Origin: Candidatus Pacearchaeota archaeon
GTDB lineage: Archaea > Nanoarchaeota > Nanoarchaeia > Pacearchaeales > GW2011-AR1
DNA: 32,662 bases
Assembly: GCA_002686195.1 (NCBI GenBank)
Contig: NZAS01000145.1
Location: 1-32,662, forward strand
Direction of reading: 5' to 3'
In this document: positions 23,475 to 30,861 of the stretch, piece by piece
Position numbering within the stretch: the first letter of the stretch is position 1
How the letters are laid out: every line of letters begins with the position of its first letter
Translations under genes and position numbers: made by a program
The notes under the pieces: generated by a model
Seen by the model: only the letters and a program-made list of their open reading frames with translations
Database searches by the model: none
Told to the model about the DNA's origin: nothing

Positions 23475-24523
23475 TTATTATCTCCTGACCTTAATGCGAA
23501 GGAATTTAATATTGTGAAAGTATCTTTTAGCCATAATTGTGGGTTTTTTATATTCATATTTATAGTATCTTCCAATAACATCTGTAGAAATTTAGGTTTA
23601 TTCAATTTTTGCATTGTAGCTTTGCATATATTATTTATAGATTCTTTAGCTCTTCCAGATATATCAACTTCTTTTAGTTGCATCAATTGATAATTTAACT
23701 CTAATTGTTCTCTATTATTGGATATATTTTCCATCAATTTTGTATCATCGTCAGAATTATCAATATAATCAAATAATTTTTCTAATGATAATTCTTTATC
23801 TTCAAATAGTATTGGTAATCTTCTCATTAAAGTTTTTGTTCCTGCTCCCTTTATTCCAGGTATATTATCTGAGCTATCTCCAGTTAATACTCTATACATT
23901 AAAAAATTTTTTGATTCTATTTCGAATTCTTCTTTTAGTGTGTCCTTAAAATAGAATTTTTTCTTTGTTGGAGACCAAACTTGAACTCTATCATCTACAA
24001 GTTGTAAAAAATCTTTATCAGTTGACATTAAAATACACTGGCTTTTTGGATAAATCTGTTGAGATATGTAGGCCATTGCATCATCAGCTTCTATATTTTC
24101 TGTAGCCATTACTGTTATTGGTAATGTTTGTAGATATTCTGCCAATCTTTGCAATTGTTGGCCCATAGCTATTCGTTCATCGTCAACACTATTAAACTCA
24201 TTTATTCTAGTCATTCTGTGTTTTACTCTACGGTTTGCTTTATAGTCTGGGAATAATTTTCTTCTGCGTTGACTACCACCCTTGCCATCAAAACATATAA
24301 CAACTCTTGTAGGTTTTATATTTCTAATGGCATATCCTATGGACATAAGAAATCCTGTTATTCCTCCTACATGCGTTCCATTTTCATTCACTGTTGGTAC
24401 CACAACAAAACTTCTAATGAACGTGTTTAGTCCATCAATTATTAAAATTCTATCGTCCTTATTGCTATGTAGTCTATTATTTTCGTTAAGACTTTTTAGC
24501 ATTTGCGCGTATCTTTTATCCAT
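23471..24523 (-). CDS. 5'-3' exonuclease / flap nuclease (T4 RNase H-like)
   Basis: A 350-aa FEN1/T5-exonuclease family enzyme that removes RNA primers and 5' flaps. Metal ligands sit in ILIIDGLN (Asp30), VVICFDGKGGSQRR (Asp79, then the arch), ENIEADDAMA (Glu146, Asp148, Asp149), STDKDF (Asp169, Asp171) and TGDSSDN (Asp216, Asp219). A helix-hairpin-helix follows (IPGIKGAGTKT). The frame reads back to a TTG at 24550, but those nine residues come from the AT-rich promoter box, so the ATG at 24523 is preferred. It has no ribosome site and the box nearly touches the start. Its 3' end overlaps the helicase ATG (ATGA). Confidence 0.93.
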   Translation of the reverse strand: MDKRYAQMLKSLNENNRLHSNKDDRILIIDGLNTFIRSFVVVPTVNENGTHVGGITGFLMSIGYAIRNIKPTRVVICFDGKGGSQRRRKLFPDYKANRRVKHRMTRINEFNSVDDERIAMGQQLQRLAEYLQTLPITVMATENIEADDAMAYISQQIYPKSQCILMSTDKDFLQLVDDRVQVWSPTKKKFYFKDTLKEEFEIESKNFLMYRVLTGDSSDNIPGIKGAGTKTLMRRLPILFEDKELSLEKLFDYIDNSDDDTKLMENISNNREQLELNYQLMQLKEVDISGRAKESINNICKATMQKLNKPKFLQMLLEDTINMNIKNPQLWLKDTFTILNSFALRSGDNK

Positions 24524-24563
24524 ATAGATAATATAATAAAAATTTATCAAATAAAAAAATCAG
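24524..24563 (-). promoter_or_regulatory. AT-rich promoter-like element before exonuclease
   Basis: Minus strand CTGATTTTTTTATTTGATA followed by AATTTTTATTATATTATC, five nucleotides before the exonuclease ATG. One of the clearest copies of the recurrent element, with both the T7 tract and the TTTATTATATTAT box. It follows the structured RNA region, so it would restart transcription after it. Confidence 0.5.
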
Positions 24564-24568
24564 GGTAT

Positions 24569-24661
24569 AAAAAAAAGGCTCTTGGTCGGTTAAATAAATC
24601 GTTTCGATAAGTGAGGATTTTTAACCTTAACATTCTACACCACGAGAAGGTGGCCTTTTTT
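24569..24661 (-). ncRNA. structured RNA element with terminal T tract
   Basis: The 93-nt minus-strand segment can fold as nested helices. AAAAAAGGC (24661-24653) pairs with GCCTTTTTT (24579-24571), 9 bp. Inside it, CTCGTGG pairs with CCAAGAG with one mismatch. GGTTAAA (24626-24620) then pairs with TTTAACC (24594-24588), capped by ATCG-AAA-CGAT. It ends in T8. The outer and inner helices enclose unpaired strands that could be recognition regions. It is larger than an ordinary terminator. Either it is a complex terminator/attenuator between uvsX and the exonuclease, or a small non-coding RNA. No tRNA or known riboswitch core is recognised. Confidence 0.45.
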
Positions 24662-24670
24662 AGTAGAACA

Positions 24671-24722
24671 AACAGTTAAAGGATCCTTCTCTATATTTCT
24701 TAGAAAAAACCCTTTAACTGTT
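24671..24722 (-). other. 12-bp perfect inverted repeat downstream of uvsX
   Basis: AACAGTTAAAGG (24671-24682) is exactly complementary to CCTTTAACTGTT (24711-24722), leaving a 28-nt loop that itself holds TTCTAAGAA. It begins 8 nt after the uvsX stop on the transcribed strand. No T tract follows it directly, so it is more likely an mRNA 3'-end stabiliser, a protein-binding site, or the first arm of the adjacent RNA structure than a stand-alone terminator. Confidence 0.6.
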
Positions 24723-24730
24723 GTGAAACA

Positions 24731-25855
24731 TCAACCCGTTGGGGGTGTCTCGTCTGTATGCTCTAAATCATCTATTCCAAAATTATCAACTTTGTATTCC
24801 ATGATAACTTTATCGCATATTTTATTGTATACTTCATCCTTTAGATTTTGGTCATCTTCTAATTTTCCATTCCAATCTTTGGAAAGAAATTTAATTTCAT
24901 CACCATTTTCTCTAGTGTAAGTATACCAAGAACCACCCTGTTTAACCATGTTATAGTCTTTAAGAACCCTTAGCCATCCTCCAAAATCATCTATTCCTCT
25001 ATCAAAATAGATATCGAATTCGGCTGTTCTCAAAGGCGGGCCCAATCGGTTTTTTACAACCTGGGCCTTGGTTTTAATACCAACTACTTGGTCTTGACCT
25101 TTAACTTTGGTTTTAATTTGACCAGCAGCTTTTAACCTCAATCTACAACTTGCATGAAACTGAAGAGCTTTTCCACCGCTCGTTGTCCAAGGGTCTCCAA
25201 ACATAACTCCAAGTTTCTGTCTAAGTTGGTTAGTAAATATCAAAGCAATTCTCTGTCTGCCAATCATCTGAGTAATCTTTCTCATGGCTTTAGATATTAT
25301 AATAGCTTTACTGGTTGCCCAGCCATCCTTACTGTAATCTGCTTCTTGCTCTACTTTTGTTGTTGCTCCTGCTACTGAATCTACCACTATGGTTATCAGT
25401 CTATCCTTATCGCTTTCTCTAACTTTGGTAATGATATTGTCTATAACCTCGAATATATCTTCAACTGTTTCCAGCTGTATGTATAACATTTTTGATGTAT
25501 CAATACCAAGTGCCTGAAGGAAGTCTTCATTGCAAGCGTTTTCAGTGTCTATAAATACTCCCAAACCACCCAATTTCTGGGTATTTGCTATTATTTGTGC
25601 AGCCACTAAAGACTTTCCTGAAGCTTCCATACCAGTTATTTCGGTAATTCTACCAACTGGTATTCCGCCACTCTTTTTATTAGATATAGCTAAATCAAGC
25701 ATAGAAGAACCGGTAGATATCCACTCTGTCAAATCGGTTGGTGTTTCATCAGCTCCATCTAAGAAGTAAGCAACCTTAAAGTCCTTAAACTTCTTATTCA
25801 GAGAATCTGCTAAGATTCCTGCTAATTTATCTCTATCTTGTTTCTTATCTGCCAT
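24731..25855 (-). CDS. uvsX: UvsX/RecA-type recombinase
   Basis: A 374-aa strand-exchange ATPase. The RecA core shows ISTGSSMLDLAIS, Walker A GMEASGKS (75-82), VFIDTENACNEDF, Walker B LITIVVDSVAGA, and the IFTNQLRQKLGVMFGDPWTTSGGKALQF block (L2 region, sensor Gln, WTTSGGKAL). A C-terminal domain to about 350 and an acidic tail (DDLEHTDETPPTG) resemble phage UvsX. It promotes recombination-dependent replication and repair on ssDNA coated by the gp32-like protein encoded just upstream, 2 nt away. No separate promoter is seen between them. The ATG is unambiguous since the fold starts soon after it. Confidence 0.95.
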   Translation of the reverse strand: MADKKQDRDKLAGILADSLNKKFKDFKVAYFLDGADETPTDLTEWISTGSSMLDLAISNKKSGGIPVGRITEITGMEASGKSLVAAQIIANTQKLGGLGVFIDTENACNEDFLQALGIDTSKMLYIQLETVEDIFEVIDNIITKVRESDKDRLITIVVDSVAGATTKVEQEADYSKDGWATSKAIIISKAMRKITQMIGRQRIALIFTNQLRQKLGVMFGDPWTTSGGKALQFHASCRLRLKAAGQIKTKVKGQDQVVGIKTKAQVVKNRLGPPLRTAEFDIYFDRGIDDFGGWLRVLKDYNMVKQGGSWYTYTRENGDEIKFLSKDWNGKLEDDQNLKDEVYNKICDKVIMEYKVDNFGIDDLEHTDETPPTG

Positions 25856-25857
25856 TT

Positions 25858-26634
25858 TTATTCGCTAAATAAATCATCAAAAGCTTTTGAAATATCATCT
25901 GTTTTTGTGACTTTTTTCTCATCATTTGAACCGTTTGATTCGTTTTTAGTTTCCCATGGTACATCAGTATCACTTTCACCATCTTCTGGATTTAACCAAG
26001 CCTCTAATGCAGCTTTTAAATCTTCATAGGGAACTTTCTTAAAAATACTAAATATTTCTGGTTGACCGTTCATAATCTTATCAGCCACAGTTTTATCTTC
26101 TGTTGCAGCTGTCTGATTCGGTTTAACACGAATTGCAGTTTTTGGATAAGATCCTGCTCCTTCTGAAGGTGTAAACTCAACTACAATATCTCTACCGCCA
26201 TTTAAGTCTGTAATATCACCATAATCTGGATCAGCTATGAATCCTAATAATTCTGCATAAACTTGTTTACCAAATCCCCAAAATTTAACACCTTCACCTT
26301 CTTCGCCACGTACTATAACTGGTACATAAACTCTCATTTTAGGTTCAAGTTTTTTAGAAAGTTTCCAATCATCTGAATTTCCTGTTGATTTTAACTTTTC
26401 AGAAAATTCAACCACTGGGTCAGCTTCTCCATGAGTCACTGGTGAAAGATAATTTCTTTTGCCTAAGTCATAATGAAAAAACAATTCCAAAAATGGATTA
26501 TCTTTATCGTGTTGATAAGGTACCATTCTCACCTGATTTTGTCCTGGTTTTGGTTTCCATAAATTGGAAGTCCTGTTTGTTTGAGACTGTAAGTCTCCGA
26601 GTTTTCGTCTAATTGCATCTAAATCAATTGCCAT
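25858..26634 (-). CDS. gp32-like single-stranded DNA-binding protein
   Basis: A 258-aa ssDNA-binding protein of the T4 gp32 type. A basic N-terminal segment (IRRKLGDLQSQTNRTSNLWKP) suits cooperative self-binding. The OB-fold body contains VRMVPYQHDKDNPFLELFFHYDLG, MRVYVPVIVRGEEGEGVKFWGFG and GRDIVVEFTP. The C-terminal third turns acidic (NPEDGESDTDVPWE) and ends with DDISKAFDDLFSE, the typical partner-binding tail. It lacks the Cys/His zinc site of T4 gp32. It coats replication intermediates and loads UvsX and helicase. AAAGGAG lies 7 nt before the ATG, suggesting high expression, and a promoter-like box precedes it. Confidence 0.85.
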   Translation of the reverse strand: MAIDLDAIRRKLGDLQSQTNRTSNLWKPKPGQNQVRMVPYQHDKDNPFLELFFHYDLGKRNYLSPVTHGEADPVVEFSEKLKSTGNSDDWKLSKKLEPKMRVYVPVIVRGEEGEGVKFWGFGKQVYAELLGFIADPDYGDITDLNGGRDIVVEFTPSEGAGSYPKTAIRVKPNQTAATEDKTVADKIMNGQPEIFSIFKKVPYEDLKAALEAWLNPEDGESDTDVPWETKNESNGSNDEKKVTKTDDISKAFDDLFSE

Positions 26635-26663
26635 TTTTTTTCTCCTTTTATTTGTTAATTATT

Positions 26664-26697
26664 ATTTAATATAATAAATTTTCTTGATATAAAAAAA
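26664..26697 (-). promoter_or_regulatory. AT-rich promoter-like element before ssDNA-binding gene
   Basis: Minus strand ATTTTTTTATATCAAG followed by AAAATTTATTATATTAAA, about 30 nt before the ATG. It matches the recurrent element and would drive the gp32-like/UvsX unit. Function inferred from recurrence and position. Confidence 0.5.
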
Positions 26698-26720
26698 TTA
26701 TTATAAGTTTATTTTATATG

Positions 26721-27065
26721 TTATTTCCAAAAAAGTTGCACAAAAATTATTCCGGTTGATAATACCAAAGATGTTGCAGTTTTCCAGCTTATTCCTTCTC
26801 CCATAAACCACCAAGTCATAATTGCATATGTTGAAATACCCAGGGCAAAACCTAAGAATCTACCAGGCCATATTAGACCATCAAAATATTGATAAGCGAA
26901 TTTTGTGCCTGTAATAAAAGCATATGATATTATAGTGCCACCAAAAAATGATAAAATTAATGGATTTTTATCGAACCATTTCCACAGAAATTGTCCATTT
27001 GTTTGAAACCATATTAGTGTTTGTGCTGATACAAATAACAGAATTGTTAGCAGTAATTTTTGCAT
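26721..27065 (-). CDS. small four-helix membrane protein
   Basis: A 114-aa hydrophobic protein with four predicted membrane segments: about 3-20, 36-55, 66-86 and 93-112. Short loops contain Lys/Trp (FLWKWFDKNP) and Asp (YFDGLIWPGR). No catalytic motif or lipobox is seen, and I recognise no family. It could be an inner-membrane protein acting on host physiology, or a holin, though four segments and its place next to replication genes do not specifically support lysis. It has its own promoter-like box and no obvious Shine-Dalgarno. Confidence 0.65.
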   Translation of the reverse strand: MQKLLLTILLFVSAQTLIWFQTNGQFLWKWFDKNPLILSFFGGTIISYAFITGTKFAYQYFDGLIWPGRFLGFALGISTYAIMTWWFMGEGISWKTATSLVLSTGIIFVQLFWK

Positions 27066-27100
27066 GAATTTAATTTTTAATTGTTAATGTTTAACTTTTA

Positions 27101-27143
27101 TTTAATATAAATATAATAAAAATAATTGAAATAAAAAAATCCT
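27101..27143 (-). promoter_or_regulatory. AT-rich promoter-like element before membrane-protein gene
   Basis: Minus strand AGGATTTTTTTATTTCAATT followed by ATTTTTATTATATTTATATT, about 40 nt upstream of the ATG at 27065. It carries both the T7 tract and the box. An AU-only inverted repeat (27118-27127 with 27148-27157) overlaps it and the end of the previous gene. Confidence 0.45.
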
Positions 27144-27149
27144 AGTGAA

Positions 27150-27332
27150 TTATTTTTTGAAATAATTTTTTATTTCAGTTCTAATTAAATCTAGCAATAG
27201 CCTTTCCAGCTCTTCCTTATCATTATCTCTACGTTGTAAATGAGCATCAGGGTCATACTTTGGTTTATTCAAAACAGTATGCCTTGTAATAGTTGGTCTA
27301 TCGTGTGGGGTTAAATCTTCTTTTTTCATCAT
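27150..27332 (-). CDS. 60-aa hydrophilic protein of unknown function
   Basis: A short charged protein: an N-terminal MMKKEDLTPHDRPTITRHTV, a middle KYDPDAHLQRRDNDKEELER, and a C-terminal helix RLLLDLIRTEIKNYFKK that is amphipathic. No family recognised. Its ATG directly follows a TGATATTTATAT box with no ribosome site. It lies 9 nt after the preceding gene and ends just before a T-rich tract. Confidence 0.5.
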   Translation of the reverse strand: MMKKEDLTPHDRPTITRHTVLNKPKYDPDAHLQRRDNDKEELERLLLDLIRTEIKNYFKK

Positions 27333-27341
27333 ATATAAATA

Positions 27342-27743
27342 TCAACGTTTTACCTTAATATATATTACTTCATAAACAGATGTATCTATTCTTCTTAATC
27401 CCGCATCATTGGTTAAAAGTATGCAATTTCTGTATCCCTCCCATTCTAATTGATAGGTTGTATCCAATACTCCATTATTACAAGATTTAATTATTTCATT
27501 CAATGCATTTATTGTATATAATGTATTTGTCTGTTTCTTTCTATGTAATGATATAGTGTCTGATAAGATTGCGATGTCTCCGCTTGAATCAATATTATAC
27601 GTGCACATCATCTCCCTAGTATCTGATTCATTCCTAAGAACAAATAACTTATTATAGAGTATGTCATAAGCATCTATAATCTTATCAACAGTTTTTGATA
27701 AGACCTTCTTATTAGTAAATGTACATAGGAGTTGTGTTTTCAT
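27342..27743 (-). CDS. 133-aa protein of unknown function
   Basis: A 133-aa mixed alpha/beta protein (QLLCTFTNKKVLSKTVDKIID at the start, LLTNDAGLRRIDTSVYEVIYIKVKR at the end) without recognisable motifs, signal or membrane segment. Its ATG overlaps the stop of the 585-aa gene upstream (TAATG), so the two are translationally coupled and may act together. Strong coding character and tight packing argue that it is genuine. Confidence 0.6.
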   Translation of the reverse strand: MKTQLLCTFTNKKVLSKTVDKIIDAYDILYNKLFVLRNESDTREMMCTYNIDSSGDIAILSDTISLHRKKQTNTLYTINALNEIIKSCNNGVLDTTYQLEWEGYRNCILLTNDAGLRRIDTSVYEVIYIKVKR

Positions 27744-29500
27744 TACTTATATACCTCTTTAGTTGCTGTATCTAAATGTTTTGCTAAGTCTGGATGCAAT
27801 TTCATTTCGAACTTAATAGTACCACCTCCATAGCCTCTTCCATCTTGGCGTATCACTATATTTGCTACTCTTACAGGCTCTTTACCTTTTATTTCATATA
27901 CTAAATATGGTTCACCATTTTTAGTTTTCTTTACACTAAGGTTTTCCTTTAATTCATTAAAATCATCTGTGCCAAATATTAGTTTCATTGTTTCCTTGTC
28001 TAATGACATATCTCCAACTGCCATTGTTTCTTCTCCTTCTGAAACTGCTTTTAACGGAAACTCTTCTTTTATACTTTTTATCAATCCTTCTCTAACTTTA
28101 GGATTTGTATTTAACTGTTCTATTGCATCTTCTTGCATTTTTCTATGCGCTTTATCATCATCTTCTATATATTTTATAGCTGCCTTGTTGCCATTTTTAG
28201 CTTCTTGTTTAATTGCGGTTAATATAGCTTTAGATTTGGATCTACTACCTTTTCCAGATTCTGTTGAACTTATTTCAGATTCTAATTCTTTTTGTACTTT
28301 TGGTGGTAAAATAGTTTTAGCACCGTCAACTAATCTTTTTCTTTCATTTTTAGAGTATTCTTTAGGATCTGTTGGTGTGCCTTTTAATTCTGGATCCCAA
28401 TCATTTACCATATCTCCTAAACCTTTATTAAGGAAATTTATATTTTTATCTTTCTTAAGAGATATTTCATCTAATATTTCTTCGCCATTAGATTTTCTAA
28501 TTTTTAAGTACATGTCTGTGGAGAAACCTTTATTCTTTTTATAGTTAGATAATCCCATAGCCTCTACTTCACCTTCTGCATCCCATGAACTTCCAATAAT
28601 TTCTGCACCTTCATCATATTGTTTCTTAACCCTATCCAATATAGCTTTCCTAGATTTTCTTGCGGCAGCCATCCAACTTTTAGTAATAATTCTTGTTCCT
28701 TCTTTCTTAAGATCTGGATTATTTTCAATTTGTGACTGTTCATGTTTTTCTAAAGATGTAATAAGTTCTTCAAATTCTTCATCTGTCATTGCAGATCCTG
28801 CCATTGTCATAAGCTCTCCTGCTTGTGCGCTAATCCGTCCTGCACCTCCAGGGAGATCAGAAAAATATTTCCAATTTGACGTTTCTTTATTTGCTTGCGT
28901 ATTCATCATACGTTCAAGAGCTTTTGCATATCTTTTTGGAAACTTAGGATTTTTTGTTATACTTTCAGGTAATGTATATGGTGGAGGTATTGCATTTTTT
29001 TCGTTTTTCTTTGCAAAATCTTCATCTCCTGTAGGTGATGTGTCTAATTCTTTATTAAATTCTTCAGTTTCTGCCGGGTTACCTTTTGAAAGAGTCTTAT
29101 CTTTTCCAGATATTTCTCTTTTTGGTTGTGGGTCAGAATCTTTTTCTACTTTATCAGTCTCTTTACCCTTAAATAAATCTGCTCCCTTTACTTTTTTCTT
29201 TTCTCCAGGTTCAGCTTTCTTAGCGTCTAAAGGTTCAGCCCTACCATCTTTCATGGCTTTTTCCAAGGCTTCCTTAGATTTGTATACAACTGTTCTTCCA
29301 GATTCCTTTGACCTTGCCTTAAATTCTTTATCTTCTGTTAGCTGATTTATGTATTCATATATGAATTGTTCAGAGTACTTGTATTGTCTGAGCACTGCTT
29401 CTAGAACCCTTACGTGCGAGCGCTTTTTAGGGTCAGGCATGCCATCATTTACACGCCAGGACCATTCACGAACTAAATTGTCTATAAATGCATTTTTCAT
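27743..29500 (-). CDS. 585-aa phage protein with possible nuclease-like core
   Basis: A long hydrophilic protein. Residues 1-60 (FIDNLVREWSWRVNDGMPDP and following helices) form a compact N-terminal domain that I associate with marine T4-like phage proteins of unknown role. Residues 65-175 are a low-complexity Lys/Glu/Asp/Pro linker. The rest is globular. Around 325-350, GFSTDMYLKIRKSNGEEILDEISLKK has an Asp (329), a strand, and Ile-Ser-Leu-Lys-Lys. That recalls the D...(D/E/S)-x-K core of restriction-type PD-(D/E)XK nucleases, but this is weak. Possible roles are an injected virion protein, a structural component or a DNA-processing enzyme. It sits between the family A polymerase and a 133-aa partner gene. 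Confidence 0.6.
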   Translation of the reverse strand: MKNAFIDNLVREWSWRVNDGMPDPKKRSHVRVLEAVLRQYKYSEQFIYEYINQLTEDKEFKARSKESGRTVVYKSKEALEKAMKDGRAEPLDAKKAEPGEKKKVKGADLFKGKETDKVEKDSDPQPKREISGKDKTLSKGNPAETEEFNKELDTSPTGDEDFAKKNEKNAIPPPYTLPESITKNPKFPKRYAKALERMMNTQANKETSNWKYFSDLPGGAGRISAQAGELMTMAGSAMTDEEFEELITSLEKHEQSQIENNPDLKKEGTRIITKSWMAAARKSRKAILDRVKKQYDEGAEIIGSSWDAEGEVEAMGLSNYKKNKGFSTDMYLKIRKSNGEEILDEISLKKDKNINFLNKGLGDMVNDWDPELKGTPTDPKEYSKNERKRLVDGAKTILPPKVQKELESEISSTESGKGSRSKSKAILTAIKQEAKNGNKAAIKYIEDDDKAHRKMQEDAIEQLNTNPKVREGLIKSIKEEFPLKAVSEGEETMAVGDMSLDKETMKLIFGTDDFNELKENLSVKKTKNGEPYLVYEIKGKEPVRVANIVIRQDGRGYGGGTIKFEMKLHPDLAKHLDTATKEVYK

Positions 29501-29524
29501 ATAATAACCTTCAATCTATAAATA

Positions 29525-30823
29525 TCATGAAAATTTGCTAGATACATCATTCATGTCACCATAATTGATGCCTATGCTTACCCTACTTGGATATATCATG
29601 ACTTCTTTTATTTGCATAATTAGTGATTTTCCATCATCTAAATTGAAATCAAAGGCAAAACTATCATATGTGTACAATATAAGTTTACTTTTATAGTCTT
29701 CCAAAACCTTAAATATTCTAACCATTGCATCAGAACTAAGCTCTGTTTCTGCAGATTGCATGTAATAGTTAAATAGCTTTTGGGGTGACATTTCTCCTAT
29801 AACATATTCGTGTACCTTTCTTTTATATAAATATGTCTCGTAATACTTTTTCGACTTCCATTCTTTCCAAAATTTGAAAATAAAATCATTTACACCCTTA
29901 AAAAACGGTATTGCCAAAAATTCTTTAGGAATTCCCCCATATAATATTCTAAATGAAATTTCTTTTGACTCAGCATATTCTTTATCTGTTAGTTTATCAG
30001 TTGCAAAATACTGTTTGCCTAAATATTCGTGTACAGATGTTTTAGGTAATTCATATCCTATCATATCTGCAATTATTCTTAAGTGGTACGCATCATAATC
30101 TAATTCAAGTATTCTGCCATTTGTAAATCTACTAATATATCTATTGCGAGTTCCATCAGACTTATTTAATGCCGCGTAATTTATTTTATTGAAAGTATTA
30201 CTTGGTCGGCCAGTTAAGGTATACGGATTGTAATTACAAAACTCATATCCATCATTGGTATATAAACCAGAATATTCTATTGTTTTTAAGCTATCTAAAT
30301 ATCCGGTTAATTTTTTGAATCCTTTAGAAGATATAATAGATTCATCAATAACATCTAACATTTTTTTCTCAAGTTCTTGGCAATATTCTATATGTTTATA
30401 TATTGGAACTATCTTATTAACATTATTTCTTTTCCAGTACATAGAATATAGCCTATTATGCGCTGGAGTATATTCTTGTTCTATTTTTTTATTGTGCATA
30501 TAATAAGATAAAGAGTTGCAACAATGAACATTCGTAAGATTAAAGGTATGACTAAATTCTTTAATGTCGTGTACATATTTCTTATTATCTATGTCTATAG
30601 CATCAATTATTTCAGATAAACTAAAATTTTTTGTTGATTCATCATGGTCTATGGATATATAATATTTTTGCATATTATTTAACGTAGAAACATAAATTCC
30701 TGTAAGGTTGGATAATCTAGGGTGAACTGTGTGATCGCAGGGTGTTGGTATGATAACTATATCTGATTCTTTGCAGTTTTTTGCAAAGTCACTAAAATCG
30801 TGTGAATTCTCTATAACCTTCAT
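29525..30823 (-). CDS. family A (Pol I-like) DNA polymerase, divergent
   Basis: A 432-aa protein with the family A polymerase motifs in order. TLTGRPSNTFNKINYAAL (202-219) is like the TGRLSS...LQNIP region. Motif A is LELDYDAYHLR (239-249, catalytic Asp242, but His in place of the usual Glu). Motif B is SKEISFRILYGG (286-297, Lys287, Phe291, Tyr295). Motif C is LYTYDSFAF (383-391, Asp387, with Tyr-Asp-Ser for His-Asp-Glu). The N-terminal about 120 residues may be a reduced or degenerate 3'-5' exonuclease domain. Both metal-binding aspartates are kept, so activity is possible. The window also holds a complete family B polymerase, so this one may serve repair, translesion or modified-template synthesis. 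The ATG lies right after a promoter-like box. Confidence 0.8.
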   Translation of the reverse strand: MKVIENSHDFSDFAKNCKESDIVIIPTPCDHTVHPRLSNLTGIYVSTLNNMQKYYISIDHDESTKNFSLSEIIDAIDIDNKKYVHDIKEFSHTFNLTNVHCCNSLSYYMHNKKIEQEYTPAHNRLYSMYWKRNNVNKIVPIYKHIEYCQELEKKMLDVIDESIISSKGFKKLTGYLDSLKTIEYSGLYTNDGYEFCNYNPYTLTGRPSNTFNKINYAALNKSDGTRNRYISRFTNGRILELDYDAYHLRIIADMIGYELPKTSVHEYLGKQYFATDKLTDKEYAESKEISFRILYGGIPKEFLAIPFFKGVNDFIFKFWKEWKSKKYYETYLYKRKVHEYVIGEMSPQKLFNYYMQSAETELSSDAMVRIFKVLEDYKSKLILYTYDSFAFDFNLDDGKSLIMQIKEVMIYPSRVSIGINYGDMNDVSSKFS

Positions 30824-30826
30824 TTA

Positions 30827-30858
30827 CTATAATATAATAAAAATAATTGAATCGGTAA
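30827..30858 (-). promoter_or_regulatory. AT-rich promoter-like element before family A polymerase
   Basis: Minus strand TTACCGATTCAATT followed by ATTTTTATTATATTATAG, 3 nt before the ATG. CCGATT-CAA also appears in the inositol-synthase copy (CCGATT-GAA). If this is a -10 type box, the message would be leaderless, since no ribosome site lies between. Confidence 0.5.
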
Positions 30859-30861
30859 AAT

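Noticed and set aside
24569..24661. Possible tRNA or known riboswitch
   Set aside because: No T-loop consensus, no anticodon arm geometry and no recognised ligand core; kept only as an unassigned structured element.
27969..28544. 191-aa plus-strand frame
   Set aside because: Antisense shadow of the 585-aa gene; Ser/Ile/Phe-rich product typical of complementary Lys/Glu-rich coding, and no ribosome site.
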